Assembly: GCA_944474755.1 (NCBI GenBank)
Contig: OX104112.1
Span: 3,506,001-3,570,000 of the forward strand
DNA: 64,000 nt
Reading direction: 5' to 3'
Source of the DNA: Limnoperna fortunei
Taxonomy: Eukaryota; Mollusca; Bivalvia; Mytilida; Modiolidae
The notes under the pieces are model-generated. The model was not told the DNA's origin, did no database searches, and saw nothing but the letters and a program-made list of their open reading frames with translations. Shown here in pieces: positions 36,807 to 47,519 of the stretch (the first letter of the stretch is position 1; every line of letters starts with the position of its first letter). The position numbers and the translations under genes were made by a program.

Positions 36807-37254
36807 GGTTACAATTGCGCAATTATTTGTTTACATGACAACGGGAAATTTTTTAACCCAAGATAGTATGCAGAAGAAAATACACGGAGGCATCTGATTG
36901 GATGTTGGAGTTCTGAAAATAGCAAAATTAAAAATTATAAACATTATTGATTGAAAATGTTCGATATTTGGACGTAAATTTTTAAGAGCCTTGAAAATTG
37001 AGCTTAAAACGATTAAAGAGGGAGGTTAGAAATTGTGTCAGTGCCATTTAAATATCATTATTTCAACCAAAATTTTCGGTCATTTTTGCTGCATGACCTA
37101 TACTTTTTTATTTGTTAATAATGAAGTTTTTCATTTCAATTTACACAAAAAACTGTTTTCCGGGGGGAATTTTTGAGGTTTTTCGCACAAATGAACTTAA
37201 TTGCCAGGGGTACCATATGGGAAATGCATTGTAAATAATTGCGCTTTTGTAACC
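36807..37254. mobile_element. 448-bp MITE with GGTTACAA termini, copy 1
   Basis: The left terminus GGTTACAATTGCGCAATTAT and the inverted right terminus GGTTACAAAAGCGCAATTAT form terminal inverted repeats of about 28 bp. By eye it is identical over its whole length to 38116-38563. It is preceded by TTAC and followed by TATA. There is no coding capacity. The superfamily is unassigned; the flanks suggest a 4-bp target duplication. Confidence 0.85.
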
Positions 37255-38115
37255 TATATGGAACTGAGATTTCTTCCCAAATACCTGATTTATTGACCCA
37301 TTTTTAATTCTAAAATTCGAATTCGTCACAGAATGTCAAGTTATGTATAAATTGTTTATTAATAACGATTTGTTAAAAAATTATAGTCTATTCCTAAAAT
37401 ATACGTATTTTTTCATAGGAAATCTAGGGTGGGCTACTATGACGAGTTTGTGCGGTCTTTTAGGTAAAAGTTGTTGCTGACGTTTTGGAGGGAAATTGTT
37501 AAATACATTCAAATGCAGCGTTTGACATCAAAAACGCATATTTTATGCTAGGTTTAAGTCTCTTAGCCGATATTTTTTGTTTTGACCTTTTTTCAGCCAA
37601 ATTGAATTTTTGGGGTTTTAAGCATTTTAGTATGTTGTATCCATAAATGACATCGCCTTTGTTGAATATGAATGCAGTTGGCTTTAATGGGACTGCTTCT
37701 GACATACGGACATAAAAAAGGACTCACCAAGTATAATCATGGCTAGCTATAGTCTGTTTCAAAAATGTGGTTTTTCACAGATTCTACGAAAAATTCGTTT
37801 TCGGCCTTCAGATCTTTATTCGAGAACAAATGTTGATGAAGAAAGTTATCCCAGAATTGACTCGTGTACCAAATATACAAATAAAGACCGAAAACAAGTA
37901 CAATAACTCGAATATTACTAAGCAGCAACACATTATTGTCGGAAAACATGATGGAAAATGCGATTAATTTTGATAGAGGGTGGCCTCCAGAAAATTCAAA
38001 CGAACAAACAACCCTTGAAGATAACTTTATTTTATTTTGGGAAGCATTTGGATATTGCCTAAGGATGATACAATAACATTTTGGGCTCATTCTGACACTT
38101 CCAATGTTGCCTATA
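37255..38115. other. 861-bp segment between the two identical MITEs
   Basis: AT-rich and without a convincing gene. Open frames on both strands are short and overlapping. It starts TATA after MITE 1 and ends TATA before MITE 2. There is no primer-binding site after the left copy and no polypurine tract before the right copy, so the trio does not look like an LTR retroelement. Confidence 0.6.
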
Positions 38116-38563
38116 GGTTACAATTGCGCAATTATTTGTTTACATGACAACGGGAAATTTTTTAACCCAAGATAGTATGCAGAAGAAAATACACGGAGGC
38201 ATCTGATTGGATGTTGGAGTTCTGAAAATAGCAAAATTAAAAATTATAAACATTATTGATTGAAAATGTTCGATATTTGGACGTAAATTTTTAAGAGCCT
38301 TGAAAATTGAGCTTAAAACGATTAAAGAGGGAGGTTAGAAATTGTGTCAGTGCCATTTAAATATCATTATTTCAACCAAAATTTTCGGTCATTTTTGCTG
38401 CATGACCTATACTTTTTTATTTGTTAATAATGAAGTTTTTCATTTCAATTTACACAAAAAACTGTTTTCCGGGGGGAATTTTTGAGGTTTTTCGCACAAA
38501 TGAACTTAATTGCCAGGGGTACCATATGGGAAATGCATTGTAAATAATTGCGCTTTTGTAACC
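38116..38563. mobile_element. 448-bp MITE with GGTTACAA termini, copy 2
   Basis: Direct-orientation twin of 36807-37254, same length, no difference seen by eye. It is preceded by TATA and followed by TTAC, the mirror of the flanks of copy 1. Confidence 0.85.
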
Positions 38564-38866
38564 TTACAGTCCACACTTGTTTTTACAAACTACACATGTT
38601 TGTTTATTGTATTAGTGTCATAGTCTGTATACCTGTTGGTAATCTCTGATTTATTGGACTTGGCGCATGAAAAGGGGGTGGGGTTGTTTTCATACTCTTG
38701 CTCAAAAACGTTCGGTTTACATAAAATTTTCTTGAATCTTTGGGGAATTTTTAATTGGATAGATAAGAACTTCATTTTTCGTGGTAAAATTCGGATTTTT
38801 AATGGTAGGTAATGGGACTTGTTTGTGGAAAGCTTTCATAAATTTTCTTAAATATTGAGACAGTGT
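38564..38866. other. Short unique spacer
   Basis: Lies between MITE 2 and the 491-bp element. No gene recognised. Confidence 0.5.
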
Positions 38867-39357
38867 CACGGTGTTAGAATGGTAACGGACTCGCGTTTTT
38901 TTTTTTCTGTTTAACGGACTTATCGGGTTAAGCAAATGATTATTGTTCACTTTGTATTGCTAGAACTTTGTTGAATGTATTTTTAACTCAAAACAGGACA
39001 TCTCTAAACATAAAAAATTATTGTTTATATCAATTTGAATGATAGAAATTCATGTTTGCTTTTCTCGATTTTTCGACTGGGACTAGTATAACTTGATTTA
39101 TAGGTTCCTGTTTTCGATTTGTTTTTTACTTTGATAAATAACCACGAGGCGCATCGAAGTAACATTTTCTAGGAGTTATCATAGATCAATTACGTATTCC
39201 GTGATTATGGTTTTTAATAAAACTTACCTCTTCTTGTTATCATTTAAACTCTTTTTCCGAGTTACTTCATGTTTATTGGCACGAACAGTCATTTGCTTAA
39301 TCCGATAAGTCCGTTGAACAGAAAAAAACGGTAAGTCCGTTACCATTCTACACCGCG
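38867..39357. mobile_element. 491-bp element with about 80-bp inverted repeats and 5-bp target duplication, possibly Transib-like
   Basis: The left arm starts CACGGTGTTAGAATGGTAAC. The inverted right arm reads CGCGGTGTAGAATGGTAACG. Similarity continues through ACGGACTTATCGG and TTAAGCAAATGA for about 80 bp. AGTGT flanks both sides (38862-38866 and 39358-39362). A CACGGTG heptamer with a 5-bp target duplication fits Transib-type transposons, whose ends resemble RAG recombination signals. The long arms are atypical. Non-autonomous: no transposase. Confidence 0.6.
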
Positions 39358-39362
39358 AGTGT

Positions 39363-40419
39363 TGATACTGATAGATGATCAGTGTCGATAGTATGGGGGA
39401 AGATCTTTTCTGTTAACGTGTTTTGGCAATTTTTACACTTCTGTAAATAAAGTAACTGGTAACTGTTTTTCAACCATTAGCTGTTATCTGTTTTCTTAAA
39501 AATTGAAATTGTTGTAAACTGTTATACGAAAATGAAAACCCTGTATACTGTTAATAATCAGAACACTGTTGCCCTTCGATGAGATATTGCTGTTATCTGT
39601 TTTTTTTTTTCGTTTTTTTACATCAACTTCTCTTGTTTCTGTTTTCTCATGTAAATTACTGTTATCTGTTATCATTATTTTAAATCTACTTTTATCTGTT
39701 TTGACAAAAGTAAAAAAGTGTTAACCTGTTAATGGACCCCCCCCCCCCTAGCCACCCCACCCCCATCCCAGTATAATACACACATGAAGTGTGTAGCTCT
39801 TTTCCATATCATCGGACGGGCGTATCATGCGATCCTGACAAAGTTGTTAATTACAAAATAATAAAGGAACTAAAACAACGTTTATACATTTTCGTATATA
39901 TTGCCTTTTATAACATAATGAAATGGAATGAAAGAAAAGGGAAACAATACTATTGTTCCCGGGGAAATAAAACAAAAGGGAAACAACTCTATTGTTCACC
40001 GGTAAATAACCTTAAAGGTAAAAAACAAATGAAAAGGTCAACAATGCAGAAGTTTCGACAACAACACAAATTTCGTTAAATTAACATGTACATGTTTAGT
40101 GTTGGCGTACAATATAATAAAACAAGTACGACCCTCTCTTATTAAGGGAGACATTCATATTTGTAAACTAACCCTCGTTGAAGTAGTTTCCCTCCGGTTT
40201 GGGTTTAGAAATTTGATTGTTACCCTCAAGAAGGTGAAGTCAATGGTGAAAGTAATAGACTGATTATTTCATTAGTTTATTTATTTATTCCATAGTTCTG
40301 CTTTACATTCTCTTTTCTTACTTTTGCTACCTTTACTTTCTCCTATGACGTCACTGTCACCTTTATTATTATTATTTACCTAACAATATACCTGTATATT
40401 TCTGCATGACAAATGTCAG
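39363..40419. other. Unique spacer with C-rich tract
   Basis: CTGTTATCTGTT recurs irregularly at about 39480-39670. A C run with CCACCCCACCCCC lies at about 39736-39765. A 96-codon plus-strand frame at 39789-40079, rich in Lys and Gln, has no recognised domain and is not called. Confidence 0.5.
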
Positions 40420-41085
40420 AAATATGACCCATTAAAATAAGATACCTTACGGCAATGTATTGCATGATGGGTTAATAAGAATTATAATCCTCGAATAAAA
40501 GTAACCTTACCCTGTTGATTTTAATAAACATCTATAAGACTATTACCTATTAAAAATCGGCTACATTTCATATATACATTACAAAAAAGAGTAATCAGAA
40601 AGTTGACCCATGAAAATAAGACACCTTATATCTATGTATTGTATGATAGAAGTAAAAAACTATTATCCCTTAAAAAGCAAACTTACCCTGTAGATTATAT
40701 TAAACATAAAACTATTACCCATGAACAATCGGCTATCTTACATCTATGCATTGTAATCGCCTGAATATAGCTGAAATATTGCTGCTCGGGCGTTAAACAC
40801 CATCAATCAATCAATCTGTGCATTGTAAAAAGAAGGAATTAGAAAGATTACCCATGAAAATAAGATACCTTATATCTCTGGATTGTATTATGGTGGACCA
40901 AGAACTATACTCCTTGAAAACGGGACCTTACCCTGTAGATTATATTAAACATGTATAAAACTATTACCCATGAAAAATCAGCTACCTTACATCTATACAT
41001 TGTACAAAAGAGGAATCAAAAAGATGACCCATGAAAATAAGATACCTGAAAATTCTGTATTGTATGATAGAGAAATAAGAACTAA
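40420..41085. repeat. About 180-bp tandem repeat, four diverged copies
   Basis: GACCCAT(G/T)AAAATAAGA recurs at about 40426, 40605, 40849 and 41026. Steps are 179, 244 (a 62-bp insertion plus its target duplication included) and 177 bp. Each unit also carries TACCCTGTAGATTATATT and a TTACATCTAT(G/A)CATTGTA block. Confidence 0.85.
40757..40818 (+). mobile_element. 62-bp retroposed SINE/LINE 3' end with 10-bp target duplication
   Basis: Only the 3' block is present: GAATATAGCTGAAATATTGC, GGGCGTTAAACACC and an ATCA repeat tail. It is flanked by identical TGCATTGTAA at 40747-40756 and 40819-40828, so it is a severely 5'-truncated retroposition into the 180-bp repeat. The tail differs from the CAAA type of the other SINEs. 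Confidence 0.9.
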
Positions 41086-41653
41086 AATCGTTAAATCTTA
41101 AGAAAATATAAGATACCTCATATGTTTAAAGTATTTTCTAGTTTTAAGTATAATGGCAAGATTAAGAATTAGTAGGTAACACTGACAACAATAAATATTA
41201 TTACTGAATTTTAATTTGAAATGTAACTGCATTCAAAACCAATTAGCACTTGTCTTAATTAATTTAAAGATAAAGACAAATTATCTTACCAGCATTTGAT
41301 TTGGTATTTTGTTATCACTGTTTTAAATATAATATTTTGTCAAGGTTACATACTGCAAAACTTGCAGATCATAGAAAATGTTTTATTTATGGAAACCGAG
41401 TTTATTTCTATATTAGATTTCTTTTTTTTCTTCAGCACTTTCTGGGATTTCTACTTTCTTTTTAGCTTTGATGACATCTGACCTCTAGCCCGGGAATTTC
41501 CTAGCTAAGTTCAGGGGTTCGTGGACACATGTCATCACAGAAACCCTGACTTGTGAGGATGTGTTTAGTTCGGCTTCCTTAACAACTATAAAACATTGTT
41601 TTCGTAGGACAACCGTACATACGTACGTTCCGATTGTACTGAGATTTTTTGTC
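41086..41653. other. Unique spacer
   Basis: No gene or repeat recognised. A 61-codon, aromatic-rich frame at 41296-41481 is not called. Confidence 0.5.
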
Positions 41654-41662
41654 TTTGTTCAG

Positions 41663-41923
41663 GGGCCTCGGTGGCCGAGTGGTTAAGGTAGTTCGTCAAC
41701 TATTGATCACGTGGTCTGTCAACACTGAGGTTGTGGGTTCGAGTCTCACTGCTGGCAGGGTGTACCCGACTCCAGTCTTAATTGACAAGGATTGCCAGTT
41801 TTCCTACTGCAGGTCGGGGGTTTTCTCCGGGTTCCTCTCCCAACATAAACTGGGCACCATGATATAGCTGAAACATTGCTGAAAGTGGCGTTAAACCCAA
41901 AGCAAACAAACAAACAAACAATA
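41663..41923 (+). mobile_element. Full-length tRNA-derived SINE with perfect 9-bp target duplication
   Basis: Starts GGGCCTCGGTGGCCGAGTGG (A-box TGGCCGAGTGG). The B-box GGTTCGAGTC lies about 60 bp on. The body has GACTCCAGTCTTAATTGACA and GGTCGGGGGTTTTCTCC, then TGATATAGCTGAAACATTGC and TGGCGTTAAACCC, ending in a CAAA repeat. TTTGTTCAG flanks it at 41654-41662 and 41924-41932. The head resembles a Leu/Ser-type tRNA but cannot fold as a functional tRNA. This is the best-preserved copy and the reference for the others in the window. Confidence 0.95.
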
Positions 41924-41932
41924 TTTGTTCAG

Positions 41933-42633
41933 ACTATACATTTCAGTATGGTATCTTCCAGATTGTCCGACTTTTGATAATTATAGGTAAAGAAAGATAG
42001 AAAAAGTGGTTAACAAGGATGGACGACATGGGAATTTTAAATGTTGGACAATAAGGAAATGTTATAATGTTTTTGAGACTGTCACAGCAATGGTTTAATA
42101 TAGATAGTTTATAATATAATATCTAACATGACAAGCTTAAAAACTATTTTATTGATTGACTGACTGATTAATTTTTTTATGATCAATAAATAATGAGAAA
42201 AGTGATGGACCACCGGAAACAGAATTTTGACTTCCACTGAAATAGTTATGAGGCGCGTAGATTTAAGCATAATGTAGCGGGTTCAAATTGCCTACAGAAG
42301 GAAGTGGTCTTTATCGCGCAAGGAGCGTAGTACTCCGCAAACACTTTACCCACTACGGTTCGCGATCAGGTTTTTTCCCGTTTCGCACGACACAGGATAA
42401 ATGATCATATTCTAAACTGCAGAAACCAGTTGTACTTCAAGGATAACAATGCTGTGTCTTGATTGGCTGCTAAATCGGGAGATAGCTGCCGATTGGCCAA
42501 CAAATAAGCAGAGCTAAGTTAGGAATGGTAGCAATCATAATGGGCAGACACCCGTTCGTACCACTCGAGAAAAGCCGAGGAATCACGAATCGCTTACGAT
42601 GAATGGAAAAGGAGAAAAATATGCAAGATAATG
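41933..42633. other. Unique spacer
   Basis: No gene recognised. Confidence 0.5.
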
Positions 42634-42984
42634 TGAATCAAACCAATCTAATTAAAATTCTAATATGACGTGTTTTAAAGGCTTTCAGACAACAACTGAG
42701 GTAAAAAATGATTAATGTATGAGCAAAACGCGCTGTGGAGGGTGTGTTTTAGAGGGCTGTTCCGGTGACAAAACTGTAATTCGATCCCACCGGAAAACTA
42801 TTGCGTATTACCTATTTATCTGATAAATAAAGACACGCGCTATGATTATACGTTGCAATATATTGTGTGTTACATTGACGGAACAGCCAGTTCATGGCGG
42901 AAATAATGTTTTCTATAGGTACGGAAATATTATAAATGTATCGAACTTTTCTTATTAGAATAGAAATAATTCACGGAGGCTGAG
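42634..42984. other. Left part of a possible larger element, with inverted short repeats
   Basis: AACCAATCTAATTAAAATTC at about 42640 is the inverse of TTTTAATTAGATTGG at about 43197. GGCTGTTCCG (about 42757) is the inverse of CGGAACAGCC (about 42882). No gene recognised. Confidence 0.4.
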
Positions 42985-43110
42985 ATTTATCATTGTTTTA
43001 CAACGGGTGCCCATTTATGTCGTTATTTTATCCCCCGCTGTCGCTCGGGATGAAATAATACAAGACCATACAACATAAATGGTCACCCCGTTGTACAACA
43101 ATGATAAACC
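42985..43110. mobile_element. 126-bp foldback element (cruciform-forming)
   Basis: TTTATCATTGTTTTACAACG ... CCATTTATGT (42985-43020) is the inverse of ACATAAATGG ... ACAATGATAAA (43073-43108) with few mismatches. Inside, TTATTTTATCCC pairs with GGGATGAAATAA and CCCGC with GCTCGGG. Nearly the whole element can fold. No target duplication identified. Confidence 0.75.
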
Positions 43111-43125
43111 ACATTCTTAATTATA

Positions 43126-43193
43126 TCTTCACTTGGCTCCCCTTTTGCAATTTTCACGACGACAATAGCAAAAGGGGGGGTCAAGTGAAAATA
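43126..43193 (-). mobile_element. Short foldback element, copy 1 of 3
   Basis: TCTTCACTTGGCTCCCCTTT-TGC (43126-43148) is the inverse of GCAAAAGGGGGG-TCAAGTGAAAATA (43168-43193). The loop TATTGTCGTCGTG (minus strand) matches the loops of the copies at 57137 and 61150. Confidence 0.8.
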
Positions 43194-43217
43194 TTATTTT
43201 AATTAGATTGGAATCAA

Positions 43218-44130
43218 ACTTTTTAAAAGTGAAAGTGGCATTAATTCGTGTATGTGTATCATAAAATGTCTAGTATCATAAAACTTAAACGGAGAAACAC
43301 GGAAATTGCCGGAAATTTCCGAAGCGTAAAATTTTCGCGAACAGGTCTATATCAACTATTTTTGTAAATATGATGGATCCAGGATACTAATAATGCATTC
43401 TTGGATACTGCCTCTGATTTGTATTTTATGGACAAATGATTCCGGTTACAAGACAAATTTTAATTCTTTTCCTGCTTACTGACAATGTTTACATCAACTA
43501 TCTAACCACGTTTGATGCATATAGAGATGCTTAGTATAGTGCATGCTTCAGTTGCTGTCTCTCACCTATATTTTGCGGTTGCCTGATTTGGCTATCTAAA
43601 CACCGTGTACTTGTAATAAGTTGATGTAAATAATAACAATACATATTGCCATTTAACATTAAACAACAGTACGTATTTTTTCCACAAAGAAAATAAAGCT
43701 TTGAGACGGCTAGTTTTTTAGGAAAGCTAATACTTGTCGTATTATATAACTGACAACTTTCTTTCCTCTACCTGAGATGAGCTGTAGCTCGGACACTGGT
43801 ATAGTCCCAGGGAGAACAGTTTTACCAATATCGGATAAATAATAATGAAAAAAAAAATTATGGGCCATTTCAAGGCTCAAGTTACTCCAGGATAAAAATT
43901 CAAAATTAAAGGTATTTAGGTCCTCTTCTCTTTAAGATCATTTTTATGGCAACATTTAACTGGTAAAGATGGATTTGGATTATTAAAAATAATCTGGATC
44001 GCAAAAGTCCGATGTAAAACACATGTTTAGATACGTAAATTTTCATTTTTTCCAGTTGATGTATGACAATCTTATCATCTTGCTAGATATGGGGAGGGGG
44101 TTACTATGACAGTGTAACTGGACAATAAAA
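43218..44130. other. Unique AT-rich spacer
   Basis: No gene recognised. Confidence 0.5.
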
Positions 44131-44196
44131 ATTGGACGCCATGATATAGCTGAAAAAAATTGCTGAAATTGGCGTTAAACACAAACAAACAAACAG
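44131..44196 (+). mobile_element. SINE 3' end fragment
   Basis: ATTGGACGCCATGATATAGC, TGAAA ... TTGCTGAAATTGGCGTTAAAC and an ACAA tail, the last 66 bp of the family. Confidence 0.85.
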
Positions 44197-44250
44197 CATT
44201 ATATTTGCGCTTGGGATTTATATAATAGCAAAGACTTTTTTGTTAATATG

Positions 44251-44396
44251 GTTTTGGTTGTTGTAATGGGGTTTAACGCCGCTTGCAGAAACTGTACAGT
44301 TTTATCATAGCGTCCAGTTTTTGTTAAGGGAGGAAGCCGGAGTTCCCGGTTAAAAAATCGACATTCAAGAGGCAAATCCTTTGTCAATTATAAGGT
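44251..44396 (-). mobile_element. SINE 3' half, minus strand
   Basis: The minus strand carries GACAAAGGATTTGCC, GGGAACTCCGGCTTCCTCCC, TGGACGCTATGATAAAACTG and GCGGCGTTAAACCCC. The tRNA-like head is missing. Confidence 0.8.
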
Positions 44397-44445
44397 TCGA
44401 CCATACATTGTCATAATACTTTAGGTCAGAACGCGAACCTGTTGA

Positions 44446-44588
44446 TGTTTGTTTGTTTGTTTGAGTGGTGTTTAACGCCATTTTCAGCTCAGCTATATCA
44501 TGGCGTCCAGTTTTTATTGGAGATGAAGCCGGAGTAGAGAAAACACCCGACCTGCGCAAGTAAAACTGGCACTCCTTGTCAATTCCTA
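44446..44588 (-). mobile_element. SINE 3' half, minus strand
   Basis: The minus strand carries GACAAGGAGTGCC, GGTCGGGTGTTTTCTC, TGGACGCCATGATATAGCTG, TGGCGTTAAACACC and a CAAA tail. The head is missing. Three partial SINEs of the same family thus cluster within 460 bp. Confidence 0.85.
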
Positions 44589-45605
44589 AGTGATTACAGG
44601 TACAAATAGGAGATCATAAATAATCCCTAGTTTTAGAGTTATCGTGGCATCACTTTGTGGCCATTAGTATTTAATTAACATACACATCTGTAACGAAATA
44701 TAAGAGTTGGTTACGCCACAGCGGCAATACATTCTTTAACTATCTTTTCACACTATGTAAAAGTTTTATGAGTTATTGAAGGTTTAAAAAAAGAAAAGGT
44801 TTTGTAATAACACATTTAACACAAGGTTGCGTAATTTATACGATGGTGACTTACATCGTATATAGAATTTTTAAACAAAAAATATTCTTATACTTAATAA
44901 TATTTTACTGTACCTCCACTTTGAAAAAAGTCCATTTACTACCAAAATGTTTATAAAACAAAAGCAAGACATACAAATTAAAGTGACATATAAAGAATAC
45001 TATGTATTTGTGTTTCTTGTTTTTTAGAACTTATTCTCCTATTGTTTATTTCCTCAATTGTCTTCACAATGACAAAGAATTGCAACTTATTATAACATCT
45101 GTGGGCATTCCTATACACATTAACACCAATTTGTCATCATAGCATGAAACATGTTTTATTGGTTTATTTAACGACATAAAGACATTAAATGTAATCAAGT
45201 GACGTTAATGGAGCACTTTTATTTGCTTAATTAGTCACCGCGGTTAACCTCAGCTATAGATGAAAATAAGTGGCATTGGTATATTTAGATAATTTACAAC
45301 TACTCAAATACAAATATATTATTTAATGAAAAGAGCAACCTTCATATAATTTGGAAGGAAAAAAGACCCTTTCGGGCTGCACATCCATATTACCGTACCC
45401 CACCCCGACCCTCTCGTGAAAATTTGGTATTATTGCATTGGTTGTGTTATTATAGATTGGTAGAAGGGCGACAATCCAAACACGTTATTATTGGGTAGCA
45501 GATTTTCATAACGATCTTTCGGAACACATCGATGTCTTACCGAATAAGTATTCCGAACATTAAAAAGCAGCTCGATTGTCATGGTAGCAAAATTTAATAC
45601 GACAC
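44589..45605. other. Unique AT-rich spacer
   Basis: No gene recognised up to the left border of duplication copy B. Confidence 0.5.
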
Positions 45606-45760
45606 CGGTACGGCAGGTAAGGCTTCTGTCGTACCAATATTAAATGCGATGCTACGCCTCTGATATCAAGGTTAATTAGTAACAATATTTGGTCAATTTT
45701 CTGTCATGTTCATCTAATCATCAGCAATAAATAAGGACACAAACTTTGTGATGGTTGTTC

Positions 45761-46260
45761 AGTTTTATCGTAGCTTTCCGCAATTTTTCAGCTATATCAA
45801 GGCGTTCAGTATATTTTGGGTAGGAAGCCGAAGTGCCCGGTGAAAACCCGGGAAATCGGCAGGAAATCTGTCATTACCTGTCAGTTTGATTTTGAGTCGA
45901 TTTTTTGTTTGTTTGAATTGTGTTTAACGCCACTTCCAGCAATTTTTTTACTATATCGAGGGGTCTTTTTTTAGGGGGCGGTGGGAGAAGGGAGGAAGCT
46001 GGAGTACCCAAAGAAAATCCCATACTTTCGGTAAGAAAAATGCCAATCCTTTTAATAAAGATTAGAGTCGAGCAAACCCTTTCCGCAGTGAGACTCGAAC
46101 ACGCAATCCACGAGGTCAATACAAGTTAAACTGTGCATAAACCACTCGGCCATTGACGACCCCGAGGTGGTGTAGAGCAAATTCGGCTCACAGTTAGGCT
46201 CGAACCAACAATCTCAATCTTGACCGATAGTAAATGACTAACGGCCACTGAGGTCCTCCA
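45761..46260 (-). mobile_element. Older SINE split by younger SINE, copy B
   Basis: Counterpart of 5466-5965. The younger inserted SINE is at 45899-46166. Confidence 0.75.
45899..46166 (-). mobile_element. tRNA-derived SINE, copy B
   Basis: Counterpart of 5604-5872, one base shorter in a T run. Confidence 0.85.
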
Positions 46261-46340
46261 AAACCAGGGTGATAAAACGAATGATCAGTGAATAGATTTA
46301 CTCAACTTCACCCTTTGGTTATAATTCCGGTTCACAAATG

Positions 46341-47519
46341 ATGTACTTAGTTCTTAACACAGTTTTATCAACTAAGTATATGCCTGTGACAACAAATGAT
46401 GTACTTAGTTCTTAACACAGTTTTATCAACTAAGTATGCCTGTGACAACAAATGATGTACTTAGTTCTTAACACAGTTTTATCATCTAAGTATGCCTGTG
46501 ACAACAAATGATGTACTTAGTCCTTAACACAGTTTTATCTTCTAAGTATGCCTGTGACAACAAATGATGTACTTAGTTCTTAACACAGTTTTATCAACTA
46601 AGTATATGCCTGTGACAACAAATGATGTACTTAGTCCTTAACACAGTTTTATCATCTAAGTATGACTGTGACAACAAATGATGTACTTAGTTCTTAACAC
46701 AGTTTTATCATCTAAGTATGCCTGTGACAACAAATGATGTACTTAGTTCTTAACACAGTTTTATCATCTAAGTATGCCTGTGACAACAAATGATGTACTT
46801 AGTCCTTAACACAGTTTTATCTTCTAAGTATGCCTGTGACAACAAATGATGTACTTAGTCCTTAACACAGTTTTATCTTCTAAGTATGCCTGTGACAACA
46901 AATGATGTACTTAGTCCTTAACACAGTTTTATCATCTAAGTATGCCTGTGACAACAAATGATGTACTTAGTTCTTAACACAGTTTTATCAACTAAGTATG
47001 CCTGTGACAACAAATGATGTACTCAGTTCTTAACACAGTTTTATCATCTAAGTATGCCTGTGACAACAAATGATGTACTTAGTTCTTAACACAGTTTTAT
47101 CATCTAAGTATGCCTGTGACAACAAATGATGTACTTAGTCCTTAACACAGTTTTATCATCTAAGTATGCCTGTGACAACAAATGATGTACTCAGTTCTTA
47201 ACACAGTTTTATCAACTAAGTATGCCTGTGACAACAAATGATGTACTTAGTCCTTAACACAGTTTTATCATCTAAGTATGCCTGTGACAACAAATGATGT
47301 ACTCAGTTCTTAACACAGTTTTATCAACTAAGTATGCCTGTGACAACAAATGATGTACTTAGTCCTTAACACAGTTTTATCATCTAAGTATGCCTGTGAC
47401 AACAAATGATGTACTCAGTTCTTAACACAGTTTTATCAACTAAGTATGCCTGTGACAACAAATGATGTACTTAGTCCTTAACACAGTTTTATCAACTAAG
47501 TATGCCTGTGACAACAAAT
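46341..47519. repeat. 56-bp minisatellite, about 21 copies
   Basis: The unit reads ATGTACTTAGTTCTTAACAC, AGTTTTATCATCTAAGTATG, CCTGTGACAACAAATG. Variants are TTCTTAAC/TCCTTAAC, TCAACTAAG/TCATCTAAG/TCTTCTAAG and a 58-bp form with TATATGCC. ACTTAG and CTAAGT within each unit are complementary. The allele in copy A has one unit only. Confidence 0.97.

Noticed and set aside
36807..38563. LTR retrotransposon or TRIM (448-bp direct repeats around 861 bp)
   Set aside because: The repeats do not start TG or end CA, carry their own inverted termini, and lack a primer-binding site and polypurine tract.
39400..39770. Terminal inverted repeats GGGGG...CTGTTAAC around 39395 and 39740
   Set aside because: Similarity is limited to a G/C run and a TTAACA match, no more than expected by chance.
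41663..41740. tRNA gene with good A and B boxes
   Set aside because: No acceptor-stem closure or anticodon arm, and the sequence continues into a SINE body and tail with target duplications.
46341..47519. CRISPR-like regular repeat
   Set aside because: Units are contiguous with no unique spacers. The context is eukaryotic.
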